Source: Polaromonas jejuensis NBRC 106434 (GTDB lineage: Bacteria; Pseudomonadota; Gammaproteobacteria; Burkholderiales; Burkholderiaceae_C). From it: a stretch of DNA of 64,000 bases. Position 1 is the stretch's first letter; each line of letters starts with the position of its first letter. The notes under the pieces were generated by a model that saw only the letters and a program-made list of their open reading frames with translations, was not told the origin of the DNA and ran no database searches. The stretch spans positions 1-64,000 of the forward strand of contig NZ_BCYO01000014.1 in assembly GCF_001598235.1 (NCBI RefSeq), written 5' to 3'. The translations under genes and the position numbers were made by a program. Below, piece after piece: positions 50,423 to 60,228 of this stretch.

Positions 50423-51175
50423 ATGTCGACAAGCATGCGTGAAATGCTGGAAGCTGGCGTCCACTTTGGTCACCAAACCCGCTTCTGGAATCCCAAGATG
50501 GCCCCTTACATTTTTGGCCATCGCAACCGTATTCACATCATCAACCTGGAAAAATCGCTGCCGATGTACCAGGACGCGATGAAGTTCGCGAAACAGCTGT
50601 CCGCCAACCGCGGCACCATCCTGATGGTGGGCACCAAGCGCCAGGCGCGTGAAATCGTCGCCGCCGAAGCGCAGCGCGCCGGTGTGCCTTATGTTGACCA
50701 GCGCTGGCTGGGCGGTATGCTGACCAACTTCAAGACGGTCAAGACCTCGATCAAGCGCCTGAAGGAAATGAAGGCCCAGCAGGAAGCCGGCCTGGATTCC
50801 ATCAGCAAGAAGGAACAGCTGACCTTCAAGCGCGAAATCGAAAAGCTCGAAAAAGACATTGGCGGCATTCAGGACATGAACGCATTGCCGGATGCCATCT
50901 TCGTGATCGACGTGGGTTTCCACAAAATCGCGGTGCTGGAAGCCAAGAAGCTGGGCATCCCCCTGATTGGCGTGGTTGACTCCAACCACTCGCCTATCGG
51001 CATTGACTACGTGATCCCCGGTAACGATGACTCGTCCAAGGCCGTGGCCCTGTATGCCCGTGGTATCGCCGATGCGATCCTGGAAGGCCGTGCCGATGCC
51101 ATGAACAACGTCGTCAAGGCGGTGTCGGCTGAAGGTTCGGATGAATTTGTGGAAGTGGAAAACGCCGCAGCCTGA
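50423..51175 (+). CDS. rpsB: 30S ribosomal protein S2
   Basis: A 250-residue ribosomal protein on the solvent side of the 30S subunit, needed for S1 binding. Hallmarks are [48 protein letters not shown] and [20 protein letters not shown]. The ATG at 50423 follows TTTGGAG. It is the first gene of the classic rpsB-tsf-pyrH-frr cluster and is followed by an attenuator-like hairpin before tsf. Confidence 0.98.
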   Translation: MSTSMREMLEAGVHFGHQTRFWNPKMAPYIFGHRNRIHIINLEKSLPMYQDAMKFAKQLSANRGTILMVGTKRQAREIVAAEAQRAGVPYVDQRWLGGMLTNFKTVKTSIKRLKEMKAQQEAGLDSISKKEQLTFKREIEKLEKDIGGIQDMNALPDAIFVIDVGFHKIAVLEAKKLGIPLIGVVDSNHSPIGIDYVIPGNDDSSKAVALYARGIADAILEGRADAMNNVVKAVSAEGSDEFVEVENAAA

Positions 51176-51200
51176 TAGCTTTGGCGCTGCGCCGGACGCG

Positions 51201-51227
51201 AAAAAGGGGCTCGCGTAGCCCCTTTTT
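51201..51227 (+). terminator. Hairpin between rpsB and tsf
   Basis: AAAAAGGGGCT and AGCCCCTTTTT form a strong stem with a 5-base loop and a T run. It probably acts as a partial terminator that lowers tsf expression relative to rpsB. Confidence 0.75.
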
Positions 51228-51309
51228 CACAACCTGAAGATACGAAGAGCGGGGCGGGTGCGAGCTTTGCATCTGCTCGAAGTCAATACGACAAACGGAG
51301 AATCAAAAA

Positions 51310-52224
51310 ATGGCTATTACTGCAAGCATGGTCGCTGAACTGCGCGCCAAGACCGACGCCCCCATGATGGAGTGCAAAAAGGCACTGACCGAAGCCGAGG
51401 GCAATTTTGAAAAGGCCGAAGAAATCCTGCGCGTGAAACTGGGTAGCAAGGCCGGCAAGGCCGCTTCCCGCGTGACGGCTGAAGGCGTGGTGGCCCTGGC
51501 CCGCGAAGGCGATGTCGCCGCGCTGGTCGAAATCAACTGCGAAACCGACTTCGTCACCAAGAACGACAGCTTCCTGGCTTTTGCCAATGCCGTGGCTGAA
51601 GGCATCGTCAAGCACAACCCTGCCGATGTGGCTGCCGTTGGTGGCCTGCCGCTGGCCATGGAAGGTTTTGGCCCGACGCTGGAAGACGTGCGCAAGGGCC
51701 TGATCGGCAAGATCGGCGAAAACATGAGCGTTCGCCGTTTCAAACGTTTCGCGGGTGGCTCCGTGGCTTCTTACCTGCACGGCACGCGCATCGGTGTGGT
51801 CGTGGAGTTTGACGGCGACGAGACCGCCGCCAAGGATGTCGCCATGCATGTGGCAGCGATGAAGCCTGTGGCCTTGTCCAGCGCTGAAGTTCCCGCCGAA
51901 CTGGTCGCCAAGGAGCGCTCCGTGGCTGCCGCCAAGGCCGCTGAAGATGCCGCCGTTGCGCAAGCTGCCGGCAAGCCTGTCCAGTCCGATGAAATCGTCG
52001 CCAAGCGCATCGAAGGCGGCGTTCAGAAGTACCTGAAGGAAGTCAGCCTGTACAACCAGACTTTCGTCAAGAACGACAAGCAGACGGTTGAGCAGATGCT
52101 TAAAGAGAAGGCCACCAAGGTCAAGTCCTTCACGCTGTTCGTGGTGGGCGAAGGCATTGAGAAAAAGGTTGACGACTTCGCTGCTGAAGTCGCCGCCCAG
52201 GTCGCCGCAGCCAAGTCTGCGTAA
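51310..52224 (+). CDS. tsf: Translation elongation factor Ts
   Basis: A 304-residue guanine-nucleotide exchange factor for EF-Tu. The N-terminal UBA-like domain has [20 protein letters not shown]. The core signature is [16 protein letters not shown]. The second dimerisation subdomain contains [10 protein letters not shown] and [13 protein letters not shown]. Length and order are typical. GGAGAATC provides the ribosome site just before the ATG at 51310. It lies between rpsB and pyrH on the same strand. Confidence 0.98.
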   Translation: MAITASMVAELRAKTDAPMMECKKALTEAEGNFEKAEEILRVKLGSKAGKAASRVTAEGVVALAREGDVAALVEINCETDFVTKNDSFLAFANAVAEGIVKHNPADVAAVGGLPLAMEGFGPTLEDVRKGLIGKIGENMSVRRFKRFAGGSVASYLHGTRIGVVVEFDGDETAAKDVAMHVAAMKPVALSSAEVPAELVAKERSVAAAKAAEDAAVAQAAGKPVQSDEIVAKRIEGGVQKYLKEVSLYNQTFVKNDKQTVEQMLKEKATKVKSFTLFVVGEGIEKKVDDFAAEVAAQVAAAKSA

Positions 52225-52287
52225 GCATTTCAGTCCAGCCGGAAGGCCGCTAAACTTTACAACCAACCCAACCACGAAAGCCCTCAC

Positions 52288-52998
52288 ATGCCAGCCTACA
52301 AGCGGATCTTGTTAAAACTGTCAGGTGAGGCCTTGATGGGGGATGATGCCTTTGGCATCAACCGCGCCACCATCGTGCGCATGGTGGAAGAAATTGCCGA
52401 CGTCACCCGCATGGGTGTCGAAGTGGCGGTGGTGATTGGCGGCGGCAACATCTTCCGCGGTGTGGCCGGCGGCTCGGTCGGCATGGACAGGGCCACCGCC
52501 GATTACATGGGAATGCTGGCCACGGTGATGAATGCCCTGGCCTTGGGCGACACCATGGACAAGGCCGGCCTGATCGCCCGTGTCATGTCGGCCATTGGCA
52601 TCGAGCGCGTGGTCGAGCCTTATGTCCGCCCCAAGGCCCTGCAGTACCTGGAAGAGGGCAAGGTCGTTATTTTCGCGGCCGGCACCGGCAACCCGTTTTT
52701 CACCACCGACACGGCGGCCGCTTTGCGCGGCGCTGAAATCGGTGCTGAAATCGTCCTGAAGGCCACCAAGGTCGACGGCGTGTACACCGCGGATCCGAAG
52801 AAGGACCCGTATGCCACACGTTACGGCAGCATCACTTTTGATGAGGCCATGGGCAAAAACCTCGAAGTCATGGACGCCACCGCCTTTGCGCTGTGCCGTG
52901 ACCAGAAGCTGCCCATCAAGGTATTCAGTATTTTCAAGCACGGGGCGCTCAAGCGCGTGGTGCAGGGCGAAGACGAAGGAACCCTGGTTCACGTCTGA
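52288..52998 (+). CDS. pyrH: UMP kinase
   Basis: A 236-residue amino-acid-kinase-fold enzyme that phosphorylates UMP to UDP for RNA, DNA and envelope sugar precursors. Signatures are [54 protein letters not shown] and [39 protein letters not shown] binds ATP. It is the hexameric bacterial form. It is followed by frr after 69 bases. Confidence 0.98.
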   Translation: MPAYKRILLKLSGEALMGDDAFGINRATIVRMVEEIADVTRMGVEVAVVIGGGNIFRGVAGGSVGMDRATADYMGMLATVMNALALGDTMDKAGLIARVMSAIGIERVVEPYVRPKALQYLEEGKVVIFAAGTGNPFFTTDTAAALRGAEIGAEIVLKATKVDGVYTADPKKDPYATRYGSITFDEAMGKNLEVMDATAFALCRDQKLPIKVFSIFKHGALKRVVQGEDEGTLVHV

Positions 52999-53067
52999 CC
53001 TTGGCCATGGTCCGTGCGCTGCACTTTTGCGCACCCTATTTGCACCTAGAAATCCGGAGATTCGATC

Positions 53068-53628
53068 ATGAGCATTGTTGAAGTCAAGCAGCTTGCCGAA
53101 CAAAAGATGCAGCAGTCCGTGGAATCGTTCAAGCACAACCTGACGAAAATCCGCACTGGCCGCGCCAACCCGGGCTTGCTCGACACCGTGCAGGTGGAGT
53201 ATTACGGCTCCATGGTGCCTATCAGCCAGGTGGCCAACGTGGCCTTGCTGGATGCCCGCACCATCAGCGTCTCGCCCTGGGAAAAAGGCATGGGCGCCAA
53301 AATCGAAAAAGCCATTCGCGATTCCGATCTCGGGCTGAATCCCGCATCGCAGGGCGACCTGATCCGCGTTCCCATGCCGGCCATGACCGAAGAGCGCCGC
53401 AAGGAATTGACCAAAGTCGTGCGCGCCGAAGGCGAGCATGCCAAGGTGGCCATTCGCAACCTGCGCCGCGATGCCAATGACGGTGTCAAGAAGCTGGTCA
53501 AGGACAAGCTGGCCTCCGAAGATGACGAGCGCCGTTCGCAGGACGAGATCCAGAAGTTCACCGACCGTTTCATTGCCGAGGTCGACAAACTGGTCGCCGG
53601 CAAGGAACAAGACATCATGGCGGTTTAA
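53068..53628 (+). CDS. frr: Ribosome recycling factor
   Basis: A 186-residue factor that, with EF-G, splits post-termination ribosomes. The three-helix domain begins [20 protein letters not shown], with [20 protein letters not shown] next. The beta domain holds [20 protein letters not shown]. The final helix includes [20 protein letters not shown]. The length is canonical. AAATCCGGAGA precedes the ATG. A spacer of 113 bases with repeat-like sequence separates it from uppS. Confidence 0.98.
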   Translation: MSIVEVKQLAEQKMQQSVESFKHNLTKIRTGRANPGLLDTVQVEYYGSMVPISQVANVALLDARTISVSPWEKGMGAKIEKAIRDSDLGLNPASQGDLIRVPMPAMTEERRKELTKVVRAEGEHAKVAIRNLRRDANDGVKKLVKDKLASEDDERRSQDEIQKFTDRFIAEVDKLVAGKEQDIMAV

Positions 53629-53635
53629 ACATAGT

Positions 53636-53720
53636 GCCCCCACGCTTGTCACTTCGTGTACTGCGCTGCCCTCCGAGGGGGCCGTGCTTGCTTGGGGCGG
53701 CCCGGCGCGGCGCGCCCTGG
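53636..53720. repeat. Intergenic repeat-like element after frr
   Basis: GTGCCCCCACGCTTGTCACT, then CTGCGCTGCCCTCCGAGGGG, then GGGGCGGCCCGGCGCGGCGC. The composition and CTCCGAGGGGG-type hairpin resemble a family of intergenic elements common in Comamonadaceae. A related TGCCCCCCAAGGGGG block lies in the ccmA-ccmB spacer (32160-32190). The assignment rests on recollection of the pattern, not on alignment. Confidence 0.4.
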
Positions 53721-53741
53721 CTCGCGCGCTGACCCTTACCC

Positions 53742-54485
53742 ATGGCCACCACTCCCCGTCCTCTCGTCCCGCACCATGTGGCCATCGTCATGGACGGCAA
53801 TGGCCGCTGGGCGACCAAACGCTTTTTGCCGCGCATCGCCGGCCACAAGCAGGGCGTTGACGCACTGAGCCGCTGCGTCAAGGCCTGCCTGGAGCGCGGC
53901 ATCGGCGTGCTCACGGTCTTTGCCTTCTCCTCTGAAAACTGGAACCGCCCCTCGGACGAAGTGTTCGGGCTGATGGAGCTCATGGTCCTGTCCTTGTCCA
54001 GGGAAGTTCCCCGCCTCAATGCCAATGGTGTGCAGCTTCACTTCGTGGGCGACCGCCAGCGGCTTTCCGAAAAAGTCCAGGCGGGTCTGGCACAGGCAGA
54101 ACTCGATACGGCGGGCAATCGGCGCCTGATTCTCAACGTGTGCTTCAACTACGGCGGCCGCTGGGATATTGCCCAGGCCGCCCAAAAGCTGGCCAGCCGC
54201 GGCGAAGCCATCACCGAGCGCTCGCTCGATGGTGCGATGGCCCTGGCGCATGTGCCGGATCCCGATTTACTGATTCGTACCGGCGGCGAACTGCGCATCA
54301 GCAATTTTTTGCTGTGGCAGGTGGCGTACTCCGAGCTGCATTTCACTGACAAGCTCTGGCCCGAATTTGACGAGGCGGCGCTGGACGAAGCGATTGCCGT
54401 CTTTCGCACCCGCGAGCGCCGCTTTGGCAAGACCTCGGCGCAGGTCAGCGGGGATAAGCACAACCAGAATGACAAGGCCGCCTGA
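53742..54485 (+). CDS. uppS: Undecaprenyl diphosphate synthase
   Basis: A 247-residue cis-prenyltransferase that elongates farnesyl diphosphate to the C55 lipid carrier for peptidoglycan and O-antigen. Conserved segments are HVAIVMDGNGRWATKR (catalytic Asp), GVLTVFAFSSENWNRP, LILNVCFNYGGRWDI and LLIRTGGELRISNFLLWQ. The ATG at 53742 is right for the family. Its stop overlaps the cdsA start (TGATG). Confidence 0.97.
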   Translation: MATTPRPLVPHHVAIVMDGNGRWATKRFLPRIAGHKQGVDALSRCVKACLERGIGVLTVFAFSSENWNRPSDEVFGLMELMVLSLSREVPRLNANGVQLHFVGDRQRLSEKVQAGLAQAELDTAGNRRLILNVCFNYGGRWDIAQAAQKLASRGEAITERSLDGAMALAHVPDPDLLIRTGGELRISNFLLWQVAYSELHFTDKLWPEFDEAALDEAIAVFRTRERRFGKTSAQVSGDKHNQNDKAA

Positions 54486-55339
54486 TGCTGAAGCAGCGTG
54501 TGATCACGGCGATTGTCCTGCTGGCCATATTGTTGCCGGCGCTTTTTTACAAGACGCCGGTTCCTTTCTGCGGCGTGGCCCTGGTGTTGATTGCCGCCGG
54601 CGGCTGGGAGTGGGGGCGTCTGAATAAACTGGGGCAAATCGCCTCTGTCGGGCTGGCCGTGGTTTGCGTGATGGCCTGCGGCATGTCCTGGTACGGCGGC
54701 TGGCTGGCAAAGCCCTTGCCCATGCTCTGGGCTGGCGCGGGTGCGCTCTGGGTGCTGGCCGGTGGCTGGCTGCTGCGCAACGGTGTGGCGGGTTGGCCCC
54801 GCATTCCGAAGGCGCTGCGCGTGGTCGGCGGTCTGCTGGCCTTGTGGCTGGCCTGGCTCGCCATTGCGCGGGCGCGTGTGGTGGGGGTCGAGTTTTTACT
54901 CTCGGTGCTGCTGCTGGTCTGGGTGGCCGATGTCTTTGCCTACTTTGCCGGCCGCGCCTTCGGTGGGCGCTTCAGCAAGGGCAAACTGGCGCCGTCCATC
55001 AGTCCCGGCAAAAGCTGGGAAGGTGTGTGGGGCGGAATGGCCGGTGTGGTCGTGCTTTCGCTGGCCTGGGTTTCGCTCGGCGGATCCGGCTCCGGCTTTC
55101 TGGCGGGACAGACGCTTTACAGGCGTCTGGCCGAGCAGCATGGCATCGCGGTGATGCTGTTGGCGGTCATCTTTCTTGCGGCCATGAGCGTGGTCGGGGA
55201 TCTGGTCGAGTCGCTGATCAAACGCAGCGCGGGCGTGAAAGACTCCAGCGGCCTGTTGCCAGGCCACGGCGGGGTGCTGGACCGCGTGGACGCCTTGTTG
55301 CCCACCTTGCCGCTGGCGCTGATGCTGGCCACTTTCTAG
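54485..55339 (+). CDS. cdsA: Phosphatidate cytidylyltransferase
   Basis: A 284-residue inner-membrane enzyme making CDP-diacylglycerol from phosphatidate and CTP. About eight hydrophobic helices are seen. The C-terminal signature runs SVVGDLVESLIKRSAGVKDS to LLPGHGGVLDRVDALL, with the Ser, Lys and Asp residues of the family. FGGRFSKGKLAPSISPGKSW is the other conserved loop. The start overlaps the uppS stop by one base, and dxr follows nine bases later. Confidence 0.95.
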   Translation: MLKQRVITAIVLLAILLPALFYKTPVPFCGVALVLIAAGGWEWGRLNKLGQIASVGLAVVCVMACGMSWYGGWLAKPLPMLWAGAGALWVLAGGWLLRNGVAGWPRIPKALRVVGGLLALWLAWLAIARARVVGVEFLLSVLLLVWVADVFAYFAGRAFGGRFSKGKLAPSISPGKSWEGVWGGMAGVVVLSLAWVSLGGSGSGFLAGQTLYRRLAEQHGIAVMLLAVIFLAAMSVVGDLVESLIKRSAGVKDSSGLLPGHGGVLDRVDALLPTLPLALMLATF

Positions 55340-55348
55340 GTTTGTTGC

Positions 55349-56536
55349 ATGAATTTCAAGAAGCAGCGCGTGACGGTTCTGGGTTCCACGGGCTCCATCG
55401 GCGTCAATACCCTGGATGTCATTGCCCGCCATCCTGAGCGTTTCGAGGTGTTTGCGCTCAGCGCCGCGACCCAGGTCGACCTGATGCTGGCGCAGTGCGC
55501 GCAATTCAAGCCGCAGTACGCCGTGATGGTGAGCGAGCCGCAGGCCCGCCTCCTGGCTGAAAAAATCAAGGCAAATGGGCTGGCTGTCCAGGTGCTATGG
55601 GCGCCTGATGCTCTTGAAATGATAGCGTCTCACGAATTGGTGGACACCGTGATGGCCGCCATTGTGGGGGCTGCCGGTTTGCCGCCCTGCATGGCGGCGG
55701 CCAAGGCGGGAAAGCGCCTGTTGCTGGCCAACAAGGAGGCGTTGGTGGTGGGTGGCGAGGTGTTCATGCGGGCCGTGCGCGCCGGCGCTGCGCAGCTGCT
55801 GCCCATAGACAGTGAACACTCGGCCATTTTTCAGTCCTTGCCGGAAGATCCTGCGACCTGGATGGAGCGGGTCGAGAAAATCATACTGACCGCCTCGGGC
55901 GGCCCGTTTCGGACCCGGGAGCCTGCCAGCCTGCGTCATGTCACGCCCGATGAAGCCTGCGCGCACCCGAACTGGGTAATGGGCCGCAAGATCTCGGTGG
56001 ATTCGGCCACCATGATGAACAAGGCCCTGGAGGTCATTGAGGCAAAGTACCTGTTTGGCCTGGCGCCGCAGCAAATTGAGGTGGTGATTCACCCCCAGAG
56101 CATCATTCACTCCATGGTGCAGTACCGTGACGCCTCGGTCGTCGCGCAACTGGGAACGCCTGACATGCGGGGCCCGATCGCCTATGGTCTGGCATGGCCG
56201 GACCGGATCACCTCGGGCGCCAGGGCGCTGGATTTTTCTGCCTTGGCCGCGATGACTTTTGAGCGGCCGGATGATGCGCGCTTTCCCGGCCTGCCGCTGG
56301 CCTGGCAGGTGTTGAATGCGCCCATGGGCAGCACGGCAGTGCTCAATGCGGCGAATGAAATCGCCGTGGCGGCTTTCCTGGACAAGCGAATCCGCTTTGA
56401 CCATATTCACCAGGTCAACCATGCCACTTTAGATGCCGTGGCGGTCTCCGGTGTGAACGATATCGAAGGCCTGCTCGCGCTGGATGCGCGGGTGCGCCTC
56501 GTTGCCGCTGAAATCGCAAAACGTCTGGAGACCTGA
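55349..56536 (+). CDS. dxr: 1-deoxy-D-xylulose 5-phosphate reductoisomerase
   Basis: A 395-residue enzyme that converts DXP to MEP, the committed step of the pathway served by ispD and ispF at 8 kb. The NADPH loop is VLGSTGSIGVNTLDVIARHP. LLLANKEALVVGGEV and LLPIDSEHSAIFQSL hold metal and substrate ligands. ILTASGGPFRTREPASL is the flexible loop and MGRKISVDSATMMNKALEVI the helix after it. Codons for VLWAPDALEMIAS coincide with a dispersed-repeat-like sequence (55588-55626) without disturbing the reading frame. Confidence 0.97.
   Translation: MNFKKQRVTVLGSTGSIGVNTLDVIARHPERFEVFALSAATQVDLMLAQCAQFKPQYAVMVSEPQARLLAEKIKANGLAVQVLWAPDALEMIASHELVDTVMAAIVGAAGLPPCMAAAKAGKRLLLANKEALVVGGEVFMRAVRAGAAQLLPIDSEHSAIFQSLPEDPATWMERVEKIILTASGGPFRTREPASLRHVTPDEACAHPNWVMGRKISVDSATMMNKALEVIEAKYLFGLAPQQIEVVIHPQSIIHSMVQYRDASVVAQLGTPDMRGPIAYGLAWPDRITSGARALDFSALAAMTFERPDDARFPGLPLAWQVLNAPMGSTAVLNAANEIAVAAFLDKRIRFDHIHQVNHATLDAVAVSGVNDIEGLLALDARVRLVAAEIAKRLET
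55588..55626 (+). repeat. Dispersed repeat-like sequence, copy J, inside dxr
   Basis: CCAGGTGCTATGGGCGCCTG then ATGCTCTTGAAATGATAGC follows the layout of the full-length copies (CCAGC, GGGCGC, GCTAT-core-ATAGC). It is in frame in dxr, at a place where family members have no gap or insertion. It may therefore be a converted or chance match. Confidence 0.5.
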
Positions 56537-56537
56537 C

Positions 56538-57914
56538 ATGCTGACGCTGGTTTCTTTTGCGGTGACGCTGGGCATACTGATCTCCGTGCACGAGTATGGC
56601 CACTACCGGGTGGCGGTGGCCTGCGGCATCAAGGTGTTGAAGTTTTCCATCGGCTTTGGCAAGCCCATCTACACCTGGCGGCTCAAGAACAAGTCCACGG
56701 AATTTTCCATCGGCATGCTGCCGCTGGGCGGCTACGTCAAGATGCTGGACGAGCGCGAGGCTCCGGTCGACCCCGCGGAGCGCCATCTGGCCTTCAACAC
56801 CCAGCCCCTTAAATCCCGCGCGGCCGTCGTGGCTGCGGGGCCTGCGGCCAACCTGCTTCTGGCCGTGCTGATCTACGCCGTGCTCAACTGGATAGGTTTG
56901 CAGGAGCCCAAGGCCGTTCTGGCCAGTCCCGTGGCGGGTTCGCTGGCCGAGAAGGCCGGCCTGCGTGGTCGCGAAACCGTCCAGCAGGCGGCTTTCGATG
57001 GCGAGGAGCTGCAACCGGTCCGCTCCTTTGAAGACCTTCGCTGGCGGCTCACGCAGGGCGCGCTCGATGGCCGCGATGTGCAACTGATGCTGGGTGGTGA
57101 CCCGGAAGCTTCCACGCGAATGGTCGTGCTGGAGCTCAGCAAACTGGGTGCGGCCGAAGCCGACGCGCAGTTGTTCCGGACAATTGGCATCCTCGGGCCA
57201 TGGACCTCGCCGGTGATGGGGGAGATCATGGCGGGGAGTGCGGCTGAAAAATCCGGTTTGCGTGCAGGTGATGTGGTTCAGCGCGTGGGCGATGCGGTGA
57301 TTGTGGATGGACAGCAGTTGCGCGAACTCATACGGACCTCTGCGCGATCCGCCGGCGGGAGCGCTGCCGCCGTGGCGCCGCAGCGCTGGCAAGTCCTGCG
57401 GGCCGGCCAGCCCTTGACGCTGCAAGTCACCCCCGAACTCAAGCAGGAGGGCGGAGTGGCGGTGGTCCGCATCGGTGCCTATGTCGGTGCGCCACCGGAG
57501 TTCGTGACGGTGCGTTACGGACCGCTGGATGGCTTGTGGCAGGGCGCTGTTCGCACCTGGGAGGTTTCTCTGCTCACGCTCAAGATGATGGGGCGAATGC
57601 TGATCGGAGAAGCCTCCCTCAAAAATCTGAGCGGGCCACTCACCATCGCGGACTACGCCGGAAAGTCGGTGAGCCTGGGCTGGACAGCCTATCTGCTGTT
57701 TTTGGCCCTCGTTAGCGTGAGTCTCGGCGTCTTGAATTTACTCCCGCTGCCGGTTTTGGATGGTGGGCACCTGATGTATTATCTTTGGGAATGGGTCACT
57801 GGTCGCGGCGTGTCTGACGTCTGGATGGACCGCTTGCAACGCGTTGGCGTTGCGATCCTGCTGGGCATGATGTGTATTGCCCTTTTCAATGATGTCACCC
57901 GGCTTTTGGGCTAA
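56538..57914 (+). CDS. rseP: RIP zinc metalloprotease RseP
   Basis: A 458-residue site-2 protease in the inner membrane that cleaves the anti-sigma factor of sigma-E and signal peptide remnants. The zinc motif is ISVHEYGHYRVA (HEXXH) in the first helix. Two PDZ domains follow, with GSLAEKAGLRGRETVQQAAF and GSAAEKSGLRAGDVVQRVGD. The C-terminal helices carry LNLLPLPVLDGGHLMYYLWE (NXXPXPXLDGG). The ATG at 56538 is one base after the dxr stop. bamA starts 13 bases downstream. Confidence 0.97.
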   Translation: MLTLVSFAVTLGILISVHEYGHYRVAVACGIKVLKFSIGFGKPIYTWRLKNKSTEFSIGMLPLGGYVKMLDEREAPVDPAERHLAFNTQPLKSRAAVVAAGPAANLLLAVLIYAVLNWIGLQEPKAVLASPVAGSLAEKAGLRGRETVQQAAFDGEELQPVRSFEDLRWRLTQGALDGRDVQLMLGGDPEASTRMVVLELSKLGAAEADAQLFRTIGILGPWTSPVMGEIMAGSAAEKSGLRAGDVVQRVGDAVIVDGQQLRELIRTSARSAGGSAAAVAPQRWQVLRAGQPLTLQVTPELKQEGGVAVVRIGAYVGAPPEFVTVRYGPLDGLWQGAVRTWEVSLLTLKMMGRMLIGEASLKNLSGPLTIADYAGKSVSLGWTAYLLFLALVSVSLGVLNLLPLPVLDGGHLMYYLWEWVTGRGVSDVWMDRLQRVGVAILLGMMCIALFNDVTRLLG

Positions 57915-57927
57915 TTCCAACCACTTC

Positions 57928-60228
57928 ATGCAAAAACAATTCAATCGTTTCAAAGTTCGTGCGGTCTGCGCCATTGCCGCCGGTTTGCTAGTAGCCAATG
58001 CCGCATGGGCAGTAGACCCTTTCACGGTTCGGGACATTCGGGTGGAGGGCCTGCAACGGGTTGAACCCGGAACGATTTTTGCCTCGCTCCCCTTTCGTGT
58101 TGGTGAGACTTACAACGACGACAAAGGCTCCACGGCCATCCGCGCGCTGTTCGGCCTGGGCCTTTTCAAGGACGTGCGGCTGGAGGTCAACGGTGACGTG
58201 CTGGTGGTGATCGTCGAAGAGCGTCCTACCGTGGCCGACGTGGATTTCGTCGGCGCCAAGGAATTCGACAAGGACGTGCTTAAAAAAGCACTGAAGGACG
58301 TGGGTATCTCGGATGGCCAGCCTTTTGACAAGGCGCTGGCCGACAAGGCCGAGCAGGAACTCAAGCGTCAGTACATCAACAAGAGCCTGTACGGTGCCGA
58401 GGTGATCACGACCGTGACGCCGATTGAGCGCAATCGTGTGAACCTGACCTTTAGCGTCGTCGAAGGCGATGTCGCAAAAATCAAGGAAATTCACATCACC
58501 GGCAACAAGGCATTCAGCGAATCCACGCTGCTGGGCCTGTTCGACCTGGACACCGGCGGCTGGCTGAGCTGGTACACCAAGTCGGACCGCTATTCCCGGA
58601 CCAAGCTCAATGCGGATATTGAGACCCTGCGCTCCTATTACCTCTCGCGGGGCTATCTCGAGTTCAAGGTGGACTCGACCCAGGTGGCGATTTCCCCTGA
58701 CAAACAGAGCATTGCGGTCACCGTCAACATCACGGAGGGCGAGCGTTTCGTGGTGTCGGGTGTGAAGCTCGAAGGCAATTACCTGGGCAAGGAAGAGGAA
58801 TTCAAAACCCTGGTGGCGATCAAGCCGGGAGCGCCTTACAACGCCGACCAGGTCGCCGAAACGACCAAGGCCTTTAGCGACTACTTTGGTACTTTTGGCT
58901 TTGCCTTTGCCCGGGTAGAGGCGGTACCGGAAATTGACCGGGTCAATAACCGTGTGGCGTTTGTGCTGCAGGCCGAGCCCTCGCGCCGGGCCTATGTGCG
59001 GCGCATCAATGTGGCGGGCAACAACCGCACGCGTGACGAGGTGGTGCGCCGGGAGTTCCGTCAGTTCGAGTCGTCCTGGTACGACGGCGACAAAATCCGT
59101 CTTTCGCGTGACCGCGTGGACCGCCTGGGCTTCTTCAACGAGGTGAATATGGAGACGCAGGAGGTGACCGGCACGGCTGACCAGGTCGACGTCACCGTGA
59201 ATGTGGTTGAAAAACCCACCGGCAATTTGCAACTGGGCGCCGGCTACTCCACGGCTGACAGCCTTTCCCTGGTGTTCGGCATCAAGCAGGAAAACGTTTT
59301 CGGCTCGGGCAACTACCTGGGTATTGAGGTCAATACCAGTAAATCCAATCGCCAGCTGGTTTTGAGCACGATTGATCCTTATTTCACGGCCGACGGCATT
59401 TCCCGCAGCATTGACGTGTATGACCGCACGTCCTCGCCCCTGAACGGCCAGGGGGGTGACTACAAATTGAAAACGCGGGGTGCCAGCATTCGTTTCGGGG
59501 TTCCCTTCACCGAAACGGACACGGTTTATTTCGGCAGCGGCTATGAGCGCTTGACTATTGTGCCGGGGACGCTGCTTCCCGTCAGCTATCAGGACTACGC
59601 GAATCAGTTCGGCCTCACGAGCAGTTCCATTCCCTTGACCGTGGGCTGGTCGCGCGATAGCCGGGACAGTGCGCTGGTGCCTACGTCGGGGCGCTACCAG
59701 CGCGTCTACGGCGACTGGGGCGTGGCCGGCGATATCAAGTTCGTACGCGTCAATTACCAGATCCAGCAATACATTCCACTCAACAAGCAGTTCACGATTG
59801 CCCTGAACGGTGAGTTGGGTTGGGGCAAGGGCCTCAACGGCCAGCCTTTCCCGCTCTTCAAGAACTTCTACTCCGGCGGTTTGGGCTCTGTGCGTGGTTT
59901 TGAACAGAGCTCTCTGGGCCCCCGCGACTCGTCAGACCTGGCCACCGGCGCGCCCAAGAAGCTGACGCTCAATGCCGAGCTCGTCGCCCCGTTTCCGGGG
60001 GCGGGCAATGACCGTACCCTGCGTGTGTACGGTTTTGTGGATGCGGGTAACGTGTTTAAAGACAGCTACAGCCTGAACGGTCCGGATGGTCTTCGCGCAT
60101 CGACCGGTCTTGGCATCAGCTGGATTTCCCCAGTGGGTCCTCTTCGTCTCGCCTATGCCGTGCCTCTGCGAAAACAGCCAGGCGATAGAATAGAGCGGTT
60201 GCAATTCCAAATCGGTACATCTTTCTAA
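57928..60228 (+). CDS. bamA: Outer membrane assembly factor BamA
   Basis: A 766-residue Omp85 protein that inserts beta-barrels into the outer membrane. The signal peptide ends NAAWA-VDPF. Five POTRA domains span about residues 28-430 (FTVRDIRVEGLQRVEPGTIF, RPTVADVDFVGAKEFDKDVL, VVEGDVAKIKEIHITGNKAF, ITEGERFVVSGVKLEGNYLG and RRAYVRRINVAGNNRTRDEV). The barrel includes the conserved SGGLGSVRGFEQSSLGPRDS (VRGF) and ends LQFQIGTSF. It is placed between rseP and ompH, the usual envelope cluster. It is also the predicted route for inserting the island's barrel protein. Confidence 0.97.
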   Translation: MQKQFNRFKVRAVCAIAAGLLVANAAWAVDPFTVRDIRVEGLQRVEPGTIFASLPFRVGETYNDDKGSTAIRALFGLGLFKDVRLEVNGDVLVVIVEERPTVADVDFVGAKEFDKDVLKKALKDVGISDGQPFDKALADKAEQELKRQYINKSLYGAEVITTVTPIERNRVNLTFSVVEGDVAKIKEIHITGNKAFSESTLLGLFDLDTGGWLSWYTKSDRYSRTKLNADIETLRSYYLSRGYLEFKVDSTQVAISPDKQSIAVTVNITEGERFVVSGVKLEGNYLGKEEEFKTLVAIKPGAPYNADQVAETTKAFSDYFGTFGFAFARVEAVPEIDRVNNRVAFVLQAEPSRRAYVRRINVAGNNRTRDEVVRREFRQFESSWYDGDKIRLSRDRVDRLGFFNEVNMETQEVTGTADQVDVTVNVVEKPTGNLQLGAGYSTADSLSLVFGIKQENVFGSGNYLGIEVNTSKSNRQLVLSTIDPYFTADGISRSIDVYDRTSSPLNGQGGDYKLKTRGASIRFGVPFTETDTVYFGSGYERLTIVPGTLLPVSYQDYANQFGLTSSSIPLTVGWSRDSRDSALVPTSGRYQRVYGDWGVAGDIKFVRVNYQIQQYIPLNKQFTIALNGELGWGKGLNGQPFPLFKNFYSGGLGSVRGFEQSSLGPRDSSDLATGAPKKLTLNAELVAPFPGAGNDRTLRVYGFVDAGNVFKDSYSLNGPDGLRASTGLGISWISPVGPLRLAYAVPLRKQPGDRIERLQFQIGTSF

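Noticed and set aside
51171..51195. TGATAGCTTTGGCGC after rpsB as another dispersed repeat
   Set aside because: Only half a core is present and it includes the rpsB stop codon, so this is likely chance.
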